NCBI GenBank assembly: GCA_012976225.1
Contig: JAAVVG010000009.1
Span: forward strand, 1 to 64,000
From: Golubevia sp. BC0850
Taxonomy: Eukaryota > Basidiomycota > Exobasidiomycetes > Golubeviales > Golubeviaceae
Length of the DNA stretch: 64,000 nucleotides
Reading direction: 5' to 3'
Shown here: piece after piece, positions 44,398 through 57,469 of the stretch
How the letters are laid out: every line of letters starts with the position of its first letter
Numbering within the stretch: the first letter of the stretch is position 1
Program-made: the position numbers and the translations under genes
The notes under the pieces: generated by a model
The model's database searches: none
Told to the model about the DNA's origin: nothing
The model's input: the letters and a program-made list of their open reading frames with translations, nothing else

Positions 44398-47300
44398 ATG
44401 GCTTCCTCGTCCAGACCTGCTTCTAGAGCTACCTCTATCAGAGTAAACAAGGATCCTTCCAATGGACTCAACTCTGCAAGTAATGGTGGCTCAAATTCAA
44501 GGAGTGCAGTTCAGTTGCAATTACCACCAATTCATCTCATTCACGCAGAGATCACTGCTGTCACTTCTGCAATGAGAAAGTTCAATCGATTCTCTGCTTC
44601 TTCTTCAGGCTCAAGTTCAAAATTTTCAAATCCTTCAACTCTTCAAAGTACTTCTTCAATCGCTTTGACAAGACCCGCTGTTCACGCTGCTAGTAACACT
44701 CTTCAAGGTTTAGGTGGGCTTAGCCAGCAAAACCCCCAGCAGCAGGAACAAGCTAAGAAAGGAGATCAACAACCAAGCTCCAACACTCCTTTGGCTCTAT
44801 CCATGGGATTGAGGGGATTGAGATCGAATCAAAATCACAATCAGAATGGGAAAGATTCTGGGAGTGGGAGTGTGGCGCCTGCTAGGCAGGACGATACTCC
44901 AGCTGGTCTGCTGGCTGGTTTCACGATACTGAGAGCTCAGCTGAGAGAGCACCCAGGTGAGTTCCAATCGGAAACGTTTATGTAACGTTTGAAGGAGGAG
45001 TTGCAGGCCATGGGTGGGTTATCAAAGGAGGAATTTGACGTGGAAGCAAGCTGGCTTGCGCTCCACTCTCCATCGATACTATCTAGCAGTCCGAGCAACC
45101 TTAGTCTACCTCAAATCAGACCTTTTACTAATTAGTACTGCATTGTATCTCTCTTTCTTCCCCCTTCCCTTGTCCTCCAGACCTATCTACCTTCCCTCTC
45201 CCCCACCTCCTTTCTCCCTTCCTGCGAGTCATCCTCTCTCCTCGGACCTCAGCTCCCATCACTTCAGCGGCTCTTCAAGCAGTCCACAGACTTCTTTTAT
45301 ATGGTCTAGTCAAGCCTCCTGGTTCTTTCTCAAGTTCGACATCTCAGATGAGTGGAGGAGTAGGAGCTCAACTAGCCATCGCTGAGATCGCTCACGCTAC
45401 TTCTCACTGTAGATTCGAAGCTTCAGACGCTGCGGTCGACGAGCTGGTCCTCCTCAGGATTCTAGCTGTCATGAGGGAGCTTATCTGTGAAGAGAGAGCC
45501 GAACCAATTCCAAGTCTAGTGAAGAATGGATCAGAAAGCGGTGCCACTGAGAAGGAATTGGAAAGTGGAGAAGGATCTAAACCAAGACCTCAAGCTTTGG
45601 CGGATTGTCTGGGAGAGGAGAGCATCTGTGAAATGATGGAAACTGGGTTGAGCATGTGTTGTCAGATGAGGTTGAGTGGTGAGTTTGGACGAGTTCGAGC
45701 AAAAAGGATCGGGAAATCCCGAATTCTAAAATCCTCTACTCTCGCTCCAACTCTTACTCATAACTCTCTTATTATCTCATACTTTTCATTCTCTCCAGAT
45801 CTACTCAGACGCACAGCAGAGCAGAATCTCACATCGATGATTCGTACTCTGTTCTCTCGACTCTCTTCAATTCCAACCACAGCGGACGAGACCTTCAATC
45901 CGGATCCAAATGCAACTGCAGTGGAACCAGAACATGCTACTCTCGCTGCCGATCCCGTTGGAAATGACGCAGAGACTCTGACTGCTGCAGATGAAAAGAA
46001 GCTCAGGAGAATGACAATGCCAGATCCTAAGAGCCGAGCTTTCCCTGCAGCAGCTGATGTCACAAGTCCTAGCTCCGGATCTTCAGCAAATCCTTTGGAT
46101 GCGCTAAAAGAGATGGGGGAAGCTGAGGAACGGGCGGAACTGGAAATGGAACAGGAGCAGAATGGCGTCGAAGGACAAAAGCAAGAGAAGAACCTCATCG
46201 AAGCTGCTACTGGAGAGACTGAGGAAGATCAGACAGCAGCAGTGGAGACCGACCCAGAAGTGACTGATGATAAAGTCGAGGAGGAAGTAGAACCAGTCCC
46301 GCAACGTAAGTCTAAGGTTGGAAGTCGATTGTAAACGTCTACAAAATATGACTGCTGACTTCTCTTCCATTTATCTTCCACAGTCTCCTTCGCTCCGATG
46401 GATGTACAGCCTTACGGTCTCCCAGCAATCAAGGAAGTCCTTCGAGTACTCGTCTCTCTCCTAGACCCAGAGAATTCTCAGCACACGGATACGATGAGAC
46501 TTCTAGGTCTCTCAATGTTAAGTTCGGTCTTCGAGGTAGCAGGATCCTCTCTAGGACGATTTCCTTCTCTCAGAGGAATCATTCAAGATAGCGCCTGCAA
46601 GTACCTCTTCCAGCTGACTCGATCGGAGAACCCAAATCTGATGTCTTACGCTCTCAGAACGACCTCGACTCTCTTCGAGACGATGCGAGACCATCTCAAG
46701 CTTCAACAAGAGCAGTTCCTAACCTTCCTAATGGAGAAGCTCGCTCCAAACTCTCCGATCTCCCTCGAGCCATGGAACGAGGTGTCGCTCTCTGCTATCA
46801 GCGTACAGAAGAGAGGAGACGTCAACGACACGACTTCGAATAGAAGAGCAGGCACTCCGGTTTTGGGAGTAGGGGCGGCTCCCCCTCCTCCACCGCCGCC
46901 GCCTCCAATGCCGAAGACTTCAGATCGAGCGCCAGCTCAAGGAGAAGCCAGAGAGCAAATCTTGGAAGCGTTCGGACTCCTCTTCAGGACGTTCGATCCC
47001 AGCCCCTCGGAGGATCAGATGGTCAATCTCTGGATCAACTACGACTGCGACACGGACTGCGAGAACGTCTTTGACTCAGTCATCCGATTCTTGTGTCGCT
47101 CAGTCTACGCAGCAAATCCTCAGATGCCTTCGCTTCAAGACAGCTCGCAGATCCTGGCCTTGGACGCGGTTCTCTCCTTCGTTTCAGCTATGAGCTCCCG
47201 TCAAGATGCGGAAGAAGCCACTCAAGCGGCTCAAAGCTGGCCGGCAGGGTACCCCAGTATCGAGACTCTGGATCACCAGAAAGGAAGGAAAGCAGCAATC

Positions 47301-50300
47301 ATAGCTGGAGCTGAGAAATTCAATGCCAAACCAAAGGAAGGTTTAGCCTACCTGGAGAAGGAAGGGTTCATCGACTACAGCGGAAAGAATGGGATCAGCA
47401 AGGAGAAGAGCATCGCAACCTTTTTGAAGTCTTGTCCCAGATTGGACAAAAGACTTCTAGGAGACTTCATCTCGAGACCCGACAATCTGAAAGTCTTGGA
47501 GGAGTTCCTCTCTCTCTTCGACTTCACCGGTACGCCAGTTGGAGAGGCTATCAGAGAAATGCTAGAATCTTTCCGTCTACCAGGAGAGTCTCAACAGATC
47601 GCTCGTGTCACCGAAACATTCGCCAAGATCTACTTCGAATTGGCGCAACCAGCAGAGATCGCCAGCGAGGATGCTGTCTATGTTCTCACCTACTCGGTCA
47701 TCATGCTCAATACAGACCTCCATAATAAGCAAGTCAGGAAGAGAATGAGCTTGGAGGACTACCGAAAGAATCTGAGGGGAGTCAACGAAGGTCAAGATTT
47801 CGATCCTGAGTACCTCTCTCAGATCTACGACAGCATCAGGAGGCGAGAGATCGTCATGCCAGAGGAGCACGTTGGCCAACTAGGATTCGATTTCACCTGG
47901 AAGGAATTGCTAAGGAAGTCTCGTACTGCTGGACCTTTGCTCGAGGCTCGGAACTCTGCCGTCTTCGATCGAGCTATGTTCCAATCCTCTTGGAGACCAG
48001 TCGTAGCTGCCATAGCTCACGCTTTCTCCACTTTCCAGGACGAGCACCTTCTCGAGAGAGCTATCTCTGGATTCAGACAGTGTGCTGTTTTGGCGAGTAG
48101 GTTTGGCATGATAGACATGTTCGATTTCATGCTGCGCGTCCTCGCTGGAGCCACTGGTCTCTTGGATGCCAGCCTCCCTAGAGAGATGCAAGTTCAAGGA
48201 CCTCAGACCAACGGAACTCCAGCCGCTGTCATCCCCAACAATGCTGTGATAGAGGTGGAAGGTCAAAAGGTGACAGTCAGTCCCCTCTCCGTTCGATTCG
48301 GAATGAACTTCAAGGGCCAGCTGGCCGCTGTAGTTCTCTTCACCATCGCCAACGGAAATGGAGACGCTGTTCGACATGGATGGGCCGAGATCTTCGAGAT
48401 CTTCAAGAACCTCTTCGCCAATAGCCTTCTTCCACCTTCCATGCTAGAGATGACCGACTTCACTTCAGAGTCCGGTACCAGCACGATTCCTCTCAAACCC
48501 AAGAAACCTGCTGGTCCTCCGCCTCAAGATCCTCGAGCTCAAGGAGGAGGTCTTTTCAGCACTCTCTCCAGCTACCTCCTTTCTCCGTACTCTGCAGCTC
48601 AAGAACAGCCTCCACCTGAGCCAACAGAGCAGGACGTCGAATCCAGTCTTTGCACAATCGACTGTGTGGATTCCTGTCGTATCGAAGACCTCTATGCTCA
48701 GATCCGCTCCCTGGGCAAAGAGGCTCTTCTACCGGCCGTCAGAGCTCTTCGAGAATTGGCGGATCGTCAGACCATAGATCGCCTAGCCAGCCGGGCGGCA
48801 CAATCTCAAGATGATGCTGCTTCTTCTTCTGGCACTTCGACCCCAACGATGGGAGGTGGAGGAGCTGGTGTCAGAGGTCAACTGCCTTACGATCCTAGCT
48901 CTCTCTTCGTGCTGGAGACCCTCACAAGCATCACTTGCTCTTCCAAGGAATCCCTTCAAGAAGCCTGGCCGCTTGCTTTCGAGCACGTCTCTGCTCTCTT
49001 GCACGCCGCTAAGAGTCTACATCCTCTCCTGGTGGAGCGTGCTGTGGTCAGTGCTCTCAGGTTGATCGAAGTAGCCCTCTCACTCAACGACGAGGGACTA
49101 AGGGACCAATCTTTCGTTGGACTCGATCTCATGAGGTCTCTTCCAAACGACATGAGACCTGCAATCTCCACTCAGCTCGTGACAGGTGTCGCTCGAATTT
49201 TATCCAGTCGTCCATCTTTCGCGAGATCTCAGACTGAATGGGGTCTTCTATTAGCTCTCGTCTCAGACAACACCTCTTCCAGAAACGCTGATGCAACTCA
49301 ATCCGCCTTGGACGCGGTTCGCTGCCTGCTCTCTTCCAGCGAGGCTTCACAAGGTCTGGTCGTCACGGCGGACAGCTTCGGTAGCTTCGTGTCTCTATTG
49401 AGAGACTTTGCTAGCGCTGCTGACACCTCGGTTGTGAGAGAGATGAGAGAAAACCAGAGGAGAACTCTCACTGAAAAGAAGGAACTTCAAAACTTCGAGG
49501 AAGCTGCTCAGGAAAGAGGTACCATCGTCGTTCCTCTCTTGGAAGGACTGAGAAGTCATGTTCCCGGACTGATCGAAGCTTTAGCGGAAAAGATGAAGTA
49601 TTCGGAAGGTGAGTCTTGTGAAAGAAGCTAGATCGATCTTGAAACAGAACATCTGACCTCCAAGTCTTCTCCCCTTCTTTTGCCGCAGCTTGGGTCCAGT
49701 ACTGGCTTCCACTGATGCAGTCCCTGGCTCAGCAGTGCGTCAATGCTCACAGAGCCACTCGTCAGACGGCCGTCACTCATCTGCAACGTCTGTTGCTGGC
49801 TCCGGAAGTGCTCCAAGCCTCTGCGTCGAACACGGACTCGTCGAAGCCACCATTCTACCTCCTCTTCACCCGAGTAGTCTACCCAGTCCTGAACGAGCTA
49901 CTCAAACCAGAAGTCTTCAGGCGGGATCCTTCTGGTCCAAACGGAATGCAAGAGACGAGAATGAGAGTCTGCGCTCTGCTTTCCAAAGCTTTCTTGCACT
50001 ACCTCGCTCAGCTGAGCGAAGAGAACGAGACGAAGGAGAAAGCGGTCACCGGAGAGGAGGTGCCTGATTTCCCAACCCTTTGGCTCAAAGCTCTCGACTT
50101 CTTCGACCGATTCTTGAACAGTGGGAAGAAAGATCAGCTCGTAAGTGTGGTTGTGCGACGAATCGTTCTCTCTAGCCTTGAGCTGTTGCTGACTTTGTGC
50201 TTTCCTTGTTTCCTTTCGACAGACTGAAGCCATTCCGGAGAACCTCAAAAATGTTTTACTGGTCATGAATGCTTCCAGCCTTCTTGTTCCTCCTCCAGCC

Positions 50301-50516
50301 AAAGGATCTGCTGAGCAGAGGTCCGAAAAGCAGGTTCAATTCTGGAAGGTCACATTCGATAGGATTCACAAATTCCTTCCTGGAATCGAGGGAGAACTCT
50401 TTCCTCCTCAAGCTCCGATCGTGGAAGTAAAAGCAGACGAGAAGAAGTCGGCGGAAAGCGACAAGGGTAAAGACGTAGTGGAGAAGGTAGAAGAGGGAAC
50501 AGACGGAAATGTTTAG
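44398..50516 (+). CDS. GEA1: Golgi Arf guanine-nucleotide exchange factor (GEA/GBF1)
   Basis: Six exons (44398-44956, 45181-45678, 45799-46305, 46384-49608, 49689-50140, 50223-50516) give 1844 aa. It activates Arf1 at the Golgi for COPI budding. The DCB domain includes LIHAEITAVTSAMRKFNRFS and, across the first splice, LLSPFLRVILSPRTSAPITS. The HUS motif NYDCD is near residue 740. A run of nine prolines lies near 688. The Sec7 domain spans about 815-1010, with the catalytic glutamate in FRLPGESQ and the motif YSVIMLNTDLHN, whose Tyr-Ser pair is common in brefeldin-sensitive members. HDS helices fill the C-terminal half. An acidic linker lies before exon 4. Yeast has two paralogues, Gea1 and Gea2, and the symbol is by family. 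Confidence 0.93.
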
Positions 50517-53393
50517 GGGAAGCTAGCTTGTATTTAAACAGCTCTCAGCATCTGAATACTGATGTACCTGTGGATTTAAAGTATTTGGAATCGGCTCCTG
50601 ACCCGAGAGGAGACTTGCAATCCCAAACAAAGTTGTGAACACTCCAACAAACAGAAGCAAAAGTGAGAGGCGGCGAAAGGAATGATGAGATTCAAAGAAC
50701 GGAGGCGAGGTACAAATGGGAAATGCCCGAACAGAAAGAGTGAATATTAGCAAGAACATGAAATAAAGTAGTGGTAGAATGTCCGATTATTGAAGAGAAG
50801 CAGCAACGAAAAAAGATTAGAAGGGGAGAGTGTCCATTAAGAGAGAGTAGCTGGGACGAAATTAGGCGAAGAACAAAAACATGAAGTCGAAGAACAGAAG
50901 GGTGAATAGGACTTATGAAGGTTGCGCGGACAGAAGGGGAAAAGAGGGAAAAGAAAAAAGGGACAAAAAAATGGAACATAACAAAAATACGGGAACGAGA
51001 AAGATTTCTTTTGACGGAATTGGCAGGAACTTGATGAGAGATTCTCTTTCCGCGAGATCACTGGACGTTGAACAGGGATTCGAGGTCTTGCGAGTTCGGT
51101 GGAGAAGATGAAATTACTGCAAGTGAGAGCAGCTGGAGTTTGGTTCCCGAGTAGAGTATGCGGAGTTGAGAGCAAAACAGTTGAAGAGAATAGTCGAGAA
51201 GTTTAGCATTGAGGAACTTGAAGAAAGGAAGCCGGAAGGATCACGTTGAAATTTGATTTCTGGAACGTTGTGGGCACCTGCAGAAGCTAGTGATCGCTTG
51301 AATAGATGGACAAGGAAGAGTTGAAGATGTGCAGAGCAGAATGTTTTGGTCTTGGTCGAAAACAGAGTGGTATGAAAGAGAATGAGAGTTGATGAGGTGG
51401 AAAAGGGTATGAGAAGCTCTCTAGGACGTCTGTCTGGAGGACCGCAGGCCGGCTGGGTCCAACACAGAAGACGTCTCCGAGGGAGCTTGAGTTTCCACCT
51501 TGATGATTGTTCCGAGGAACTACGAAAAGGTAGCAGTCCTTCGACCCAGTAGGGGAAGCGACCTGCGTATTCGTCTAGCGTCGAAGCGGTTTTTATCCTT
51601 GATTTTTTGGTTGTGGTTTTGGTTCCCATTCTCTTTGATTTCTGTTTTGGATTTTTTGGCTTTCAGTCTTGATCTTCGCGTTGTCCTTCCTTGGCTGGAT
51701 CGATCCACGTTGATGGTTCCAGTTTAGTTCCTCCTTTCCATTCCGTTTTCGTTGGAGGTGATCCTAGATTTTCTTTCAGGTTCCTTTTACTTCTTCCGTG
51801 AGAGGTAATTCTCTCTCTCTCTCTCTCTCTCCTTGACTCTTCGACTCTTCACTTTGAACCATAGTAGAGCTGTTGAGGTCTAATTGGCTCTTTGGTCCTC
51901 TCCCGCTCTCCCTGAAACTTCTGCATTCCCACCTTCATCTTTCCAACATCCCATCTTTCAACGACAATCACCTCAAGGAAGTCCTCGACGTCTTCGCGAG
52001 CTTGGGTCTTAGACGATATGTACTACGCTACCGAAAACGTCTTGAGCTTGGACCTCAGAGTGGATCTGCTTCGTGAGCTCACTTGGACGAGGAGATCTTG
52101 AGCAAGAACAGTCCAAGTCCCAGTCATAGACCGCTCCATCATCGGAGGAGAGAGGAGGAGTTGAGGTTCCGGAGGATGGTTGGTTGACTGAACCAACTTT
52201 GAGGAAGGAGAGCGTAGGAAGTGGGACAAGCCCAACTTCACGTTCACCATCTCCTGCCAGTTCCTCACATCTGATCTCTGTTTGTGAAAACCGACGGTAA
52301 TTCCGAAACAGCTTCAAAAATCCCATTCGACTCGCTCTCGTAGCAAGCGTCCTGATGACAGTTTCTCGTCTTTGCCTCCGTCTTCTTCGAAGAATGGTGG
52401 TGGGAAACGGCATTTCGACTTCGAGAGTTGAACTTCTCTTTTCCCATTGAGATCCTCTTTCTGAGCGTTGAACTATACAGAAGATCCAAATCTGATTCCA
52501 AATGTACGCGTCGAGACTGATGGTTTGGCCAGAGGTTGGTGTCGGAGATCGAAGGTCCCATCCGAGAGAGCGTTCCATTCTTCTGTCTTGCGTTCTCTCG
52601 ATTTGAAACACGGGAGAGTAATTTGAACCACCTCTACTATGATTTTTAGTCCTTGAAGGTAGAAAGATGCGGAGTCAAATAGAGGATTGAGGGCTTGAAG
52701 AACGTCTGCCTAGCCATCCATCCTTGCTCTTGTAGATTCATGGTTGAAGGAAGCCATAGTCCGACTTTTCGACAGAGGTCCTAGATACTCTGTAGTCACC
52801 CTTTTCCAAGGGAGTCGAAGATGAAGGAGGAGTAGGGGAGGATGGAGTTGAAAGAACGAAAGAAAAACGCTGAAAGTCGCGAGAAGAATTTAAAATCTAA
52901 TCGCGTCTTGTCGGTCGTCCGGAATCTCGAGATCGCCACTCTGGGATGGGCTTCAAAGGGAAAGCTGGAAAAGTCTGGCCTCAAAAGACTAGAGGCTTTT
53001 GATGAAATCTTTCGCCTCGAAAATCGTAAACAAGTGCAGTGCAGCTCCACAGCGACATCCGGTTGCAGAGGAAATCCTCTTCCCCTAGAATTACTCTAGA
53101 CCTGCTTCTCGTTTCTGAAATCCAATTCTTTTTCTCGACCTTCTCTCAATCTCATCCAGACAACAATTCGGAAGTTCGGAAAAGACAAGAACTCGACTGA
53201 TCTCGATTACACCAAATACGCAATTATAAGACAAGGGAAACAAAAAAAAACGAGTTAAAAGACCAGAACAAGCAAAGACAGCAGGGATGATAGACTGGAT
53301 GGCGTCTTTTTGTTGATCTGAAATTTCAAATGTTGTGAGTGACCAAAGAGAAAGCGAGACAAAACAGAGTCGAGAAGCAAAGATGAGATTTTT
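50517..53393. other. Long gene-poor stretch
   Basis: These 2.9 kb lie between the ends of GEA and NFS1. A (CT)n tract occurs at about 51806-51830. Two minus-strand frames of 171 and 188 codons are present (51114-51629, and 52009-52578 listed separately), with no recognised domains. The rest shows nothing I can name. Convergent genes elsewhere in the window are 0.6-1 kb apart, so this gap is unusual. Confidence 0.5.
52009..52578 (-). CDS. Unrecognised open frame, 189 aa
   Basis: An ATG-started frame of about 189 codons. The N-terminal half is arginine-rich. The C-terminal half is Ser/Thr/Pro-rich (VNQPSSGTSTPPLSSDDGAV), which resembles the low-complexity coding style of neighbouring genes. 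No domain is recognised and no partner exons are evident, so it may be chance. Confidence 0.25.
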   Translation of the reverse strand: MERSLGWDLRSPTPTSGQTISLDAYIWNQIWIFCIVQRSERGSQWEKRSSTLEVEMPFPTTILRRRRRQRRETVIRTLATRASRMGFLKLFRNYRRFSQTEIRCEELAGDGEREVGLVPLPTLSFLKVGSVNQPSSGTSTPPLSSDDGAVYDWDLDCSCSRSPRPSELTKQIHSEVQAQDVFGSVVHIV

Positions 53394-55630
53394 TCATCCT
53401 GACCACTCGATAGTCTTTAGATCGATACCTTCTTGAACCCTGTAGAGGAAAGATGTCGAGGTGAAGAGGTGAAAAGGAAAGAACGGATTGATTAGTCAGC
53501 GACACAATAGATACCGCGTCATCTGAATTTCCCCCACATCTCTTTACAAGCTTACTCACATTTCCCAAAGAGGACTCATATCTCTCAACTTATTGACGAC
53601 CTTAACAATCTTCTCCGCCACATAATCAATTTCATCTTCAGTAGTGAACCTTCCAATTCCGAATCTCAAACTTGAATGAGCGTTCTCATCATCCAAACCT
53701 AGAGCTCTTAGAACGTAACTTGGTTCCAAAGATGCGGAAGTACAAGCTGAACCACTTGAAAGACAAACGTCCTTGAGAGCCATAAGAAGAGATTCACCTT
53801 CAACGTATTGAAAACTCAAGTTGGTACATCCTGGATAACCAGATGGATCTCCATTCAATAATGTGTGGGTTAGACTTGATTGTAATTTGTTACGGAGACG
53901 AGTTGCTAAGGCTGAGATGTGGGCGTGGTCGTACTTTGGGATGAAGGAGAAGATAAAACAGTTTTGAAATGGGTTACTCTTTGGGGAGATGAAGTGATAT
54001 CTGATGAATCCTCCACCTTCTCAAGTCAACGTTCAAAGACCTCTCAGTACCCCTGCAGAAGCGCTCATTTATCCATTGGATATATGCGTCAACTTTACAC
54101 ATCTCCTCTCCTCTGAATATAAATCCAGAATCAGAAACCTAGAGGGCTGAGCAAAAGACTCCAAAAGCATCTCTCAGAGGAGCAGGAAGACGTGCCCGCT
54201 CCTACGACAGACCAGAAGATCAAAAGACCTCTCCAGTCCGCCTAGATGCGATTCAGTCTTGCGAGGTATCATCTTTGAGGAATGAATGCCTTGAAGGACT
54301 TGCTAGAGCATCTCCTCTCTTCATCTGCTGCGCCTTCCTCATTCATAATGTTCCATTCCTGGCTTCCACCATTTGAACTCACCTTGAGTTCTTGCTTAGC
54401 CAATCTCGAAGCTTCACCAAACCCAACCACCAAATGGGGAGCCAAAGTACCAGATCTCAAACCTCTTTCTTGACCACCACCATTGATGATGGGCTCCAAC
54501 CTGACTCTGGGTCTTCTCCTAACATAAGCCGCTCCAATACCCTTAGGACCGTAAAGTTTATGACTACTTAAACTCATCAAATCCAATCCCATTTCATTGA
54601 CATCGACTTGAATTTTCCCAGCAGCTTGAGCTCCATCTGAATGGAAGAAAGCTTTTCCAGTTCCCTTTGGTTGAGTAGCAGCGTAATCTTTTAACATTTG
54701 TCCAATTTCCTTCAAAGGTTGAATCACACCAATCTCATTATTAACAGCCATAATAGAAACCAAAGAAGTAGTAGGTCTTAAAGAATCTTTCAATTGTTGT
54801 AAATCTATCAAACCATTTTCTTGGACCGGTAAATAAGTGACTTCGAAACCTTCATCTTGTAACTTTCTACAAGAATCCAAAACACACTTGTGTTCAGTTT
54901 GAGTGGTGATAATGTGATTCTTCTTTGATTTATAGAAATGAGCAACCCCTTTGATTGCCATGTTATTAGTTTCAGTGGCACCTGAGGTGAAGATGATTTC
55001 TTTTGAATCTGCACCGATTAGAGCACCAACATGTTCTCTTGCTACTTCAACTGCTGCTTCTGATTCCCAACCGTAGGCATGAGTACGTGAATGTGGATTT
55101 CCGTATTGATTTGTTAGGAAAGGCATCATTGCATCTAGGACACGAGGATCTACTGGAGTGGTGGATTGAGCATCTAGGTAAATTGGTCTATTGGCATCTT
55201 GATGCTTTGGTGCTAGAGAGAGATCAGAGACTGGGACTGTAGAAGAAATTACAAGCAATGAATGAGTTAGTGATTGAATGTGGCTTGCTTTGCGATCTCG
55301 CTTTCTCTTGCAGCTGCTTCTGCTGCTCTCTGCTTACTCACAGTTTGAAGATGGACGCTGCTTTGAGCCTCTTCCAGCTCTAGTGACTGGTTTTACATCT
55401 ATAGGAGTAGCCATTTGAGTTGGTTGTGAAGCAGTAGCATAGGAACGAAGAGAGGATTGAGAAGTTGAAGGGGATAGGGAAAGGGAAGCCGATGAGGAAG
55501 ATGAAGATGAGGATGACTGAGTGCTGGTAGAAGCTGAAGTCGCAATTCTTGAAGCAGCTGCGGTTAAAGCTCTTGAAGTAGTTGAGTTGAAAGGTAATCT
55601 TGAAGCAGAACGAGCTGCAGTTGGTAACAT
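53394..55630 (-). CDS. NFS1: Cysteine desulfurase NFS1, mitochondrial
   Basis: Four exons (55630-55342, 55236-54383, 53933-53560, 53439-53394) give 520 aa. Nfs1 takes sulfur from cysteine for Fe-S cluster assembly in mitochondria and for tRNA thiolation. The N-terminus is a long Ser/Ala/Arg presequence. Class V aminotransferase marks follow: [39 protein letters not shown] (cofactor-stacking His), [12 protein letters not shown] (PLP lysine) and the mobile loop [17 protein letters not shown] with the active cysteine. The end is [15 protein letters not shown]. Intron 2 (53934-54382) is 449 nt, and its acceptor is an unusual CAAAG, chosen because it gives the conserved YDHAHIS start of the next exon. 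Confidence 0.94.
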
Positions 55631-55788
55631 GATTAGAATCAAACAGAGGAGGAGATGGTTTGGTGGGAAGGAAGGAGAAAGTGAAGTCGGCAACTGATGA
55701 GATTTTGGGTAGCCTGCCATTATTACACCCACCCGCAACCTCCAAGCTTTATCATCCTCTTTCTAATCCCTTAAAATTAGAGATTTTC
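55631..55788. promoter_or_regulatory. Divergent promoter, NFS1 and IMP2
   Basis: Only 158 bp separate the two start codons, and both products are mitochondrial. Shared regulation is plausible but inferred. No known motif stands out. Confidence 0.6.
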
Positions 55789-57469
55789 ATGAAATTCACT
55801 TTCTCAGCTTCCATAGCAGCCAAGAGTTGGATTCGATCGAGAAGAGCATCGCAGTCACTCTCTTCTTTCTCTTCACTCCTTTCCATTCGTAATCATTCTA
55901 CTTTCAACATTCCACCTCGAGCTTATCCATACTACAAAAGTATGATCATAAGGAGTAAATCATACTCTCGGATACGAGGCTATTCCTCCAGGCACTCCTC
56001 AAACACAACTATTAATCCTTCAGGTTCCAAAATCGATCAACAGTCAAAGAAGCCTCGAAGCAAGACTACCAATTCAATCCTACATATCATAGCCTGGTTT
56101 CCTGTCTTTCTATTTCTCACAAGTCATGTTTATAGTGTAGGACAGGTTCACGGATCTAGCATGAGTGTGAGTGACAGAAACAATGATTTCTTCTGAAATC
56201 TTCGTCATCCTTTTTGCTGATTCATCAGTTTCTCTTCCCTCATGGACCGCTTTTACTTTTCGGTGAACCTTTAAACCACTGATTAATGCTTTGTATGATT
56301 TGAAACCAAACCAATCGCTCAACCCTCGCACAACCCTTTAAAACAGCCAACTCTGAATCCAAAACCTCAACCAGGCGAAAGACCTTCTTCATCTATAGTC
56401 TGTCTAGATCGATGGTCCGCCAGAATCAACCATTTAAAAGTTGGAGACATAGTGACGTTAATGTGAGCTTCTCAAAGCCTCAATCAAGGATCTTCTACCT
56501 CGTCTCTCATTTCCTTCATCTCCTAACAACCCCATCGTTCTTCATCTTTCTCTCCTATCCTCTCCTCTTCAATTTTTCATCACTCAACAGCTCTCCACTC
56601 CATCCCTCTCAACTTCTAACGAAAAGGATCCTAGCTCTACCAGGAGACGTCATTCGAGTCCCAACTCCCAACTCTTCTTCTTCTTCTTCAAAACCCATCT
56701 TCACTCGGATCAAAATTCCAGATGGACATGCTTGGGTAGAAGGTGATTCTTCCTCGAATGAAAGGACTGGAATTGGGAAAAGTGGGGGAAGTTTGGCTGA
56801 TAAGAGTAGGGATAGTCGGGAGTTTGGACCGGTGAGTTAGAGTCTAAAGAAGTGCATTCAGCCTTTCGTATCTCTTGGTCTTGGAGTTCTGAACTGACTC
56901 AATTTCCTGCCTCTTACGTTGGTGCTCTGTCGAAATAGGTTCCACTAGGTCTAGTAACATCTAGAATCTCCTTCGTCTTGTGGCCACTCCATAGATTCGG
57001 TTTCCCACTTCAAAGACCAACTTCAAATTTCAAATCTGATTCTTCGAGCTATAGTTCTGCTTCTGAAGTTGATTCAAGAGCTCAAGAATTGTTATCTCTG
57101 GAAGTCAACAAAGCTTTAGATGAAGCATATTTGAATCCAAATGATTCTGTCGATAGGAGCGAACTGATAGCTTCTAACAAATCCTCGTCTCTTCAAACCA
57201 ATGAAGCCAGTAATGGAGAAGGAAAGGGCAAGAAACACAGAGTTCCAGCAATCCAACCAGACGACGGAGAAGAAGAGGTGTACGAAGTGGATTCTATTTT
57301 GTCACCTTATACTCGAGATAGAAATTACGTGAAAGGAGATTCTAAATCTACTTCAGGAAGTCTGGGCTGGGGTAGGAAAGCTACGGAACAAGAATTGGAG
57401 AGGGAGAAGGCTGAGAGAAGAAGGGAGAGCTTGAATAAATGGAGTAGAGGTGGCAAATTGGGAGAGTGA
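55789..57469 (+). CDS. IMP2: Mitochondrial inner membrane protease subunit
   Basis: Four exons (55789-56166, 56347-56462, 56591-56831, 56939-57469) give 421 aa. It is a signal-peptidase-type protease that trims intermembrane-space sorting signals. The Ser-Lys dyad is clear: HGSSMSPTLNP (Ser124, motif completed by the first splice) and LTKRILALPGDVI (Lys176). IPDGHAWVEGDSSSNE, SRDSREFGPVPLGLVTSRI and FVLWPLHRFG complete the signal-peptidase boxes. One membrane helix is at about 97-117 (ILHIIAWFPVFLFLTSHVY). IMP2 is preferred over IMP1 from the VPLGLV and WPLHRFG context. Yeast Imp2 has 177 residues; here about 90 Ser/Arg-rich residues precede the helix and about 150 acidic and basic residues follow the catalytic core. 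Confidence 0.85.

Noticed and set aside
52073-52082. Palindrome GTGAGCTCAC
   Set aside because: A 10-bp palindrome is expected by chance and has no matching site nearby.
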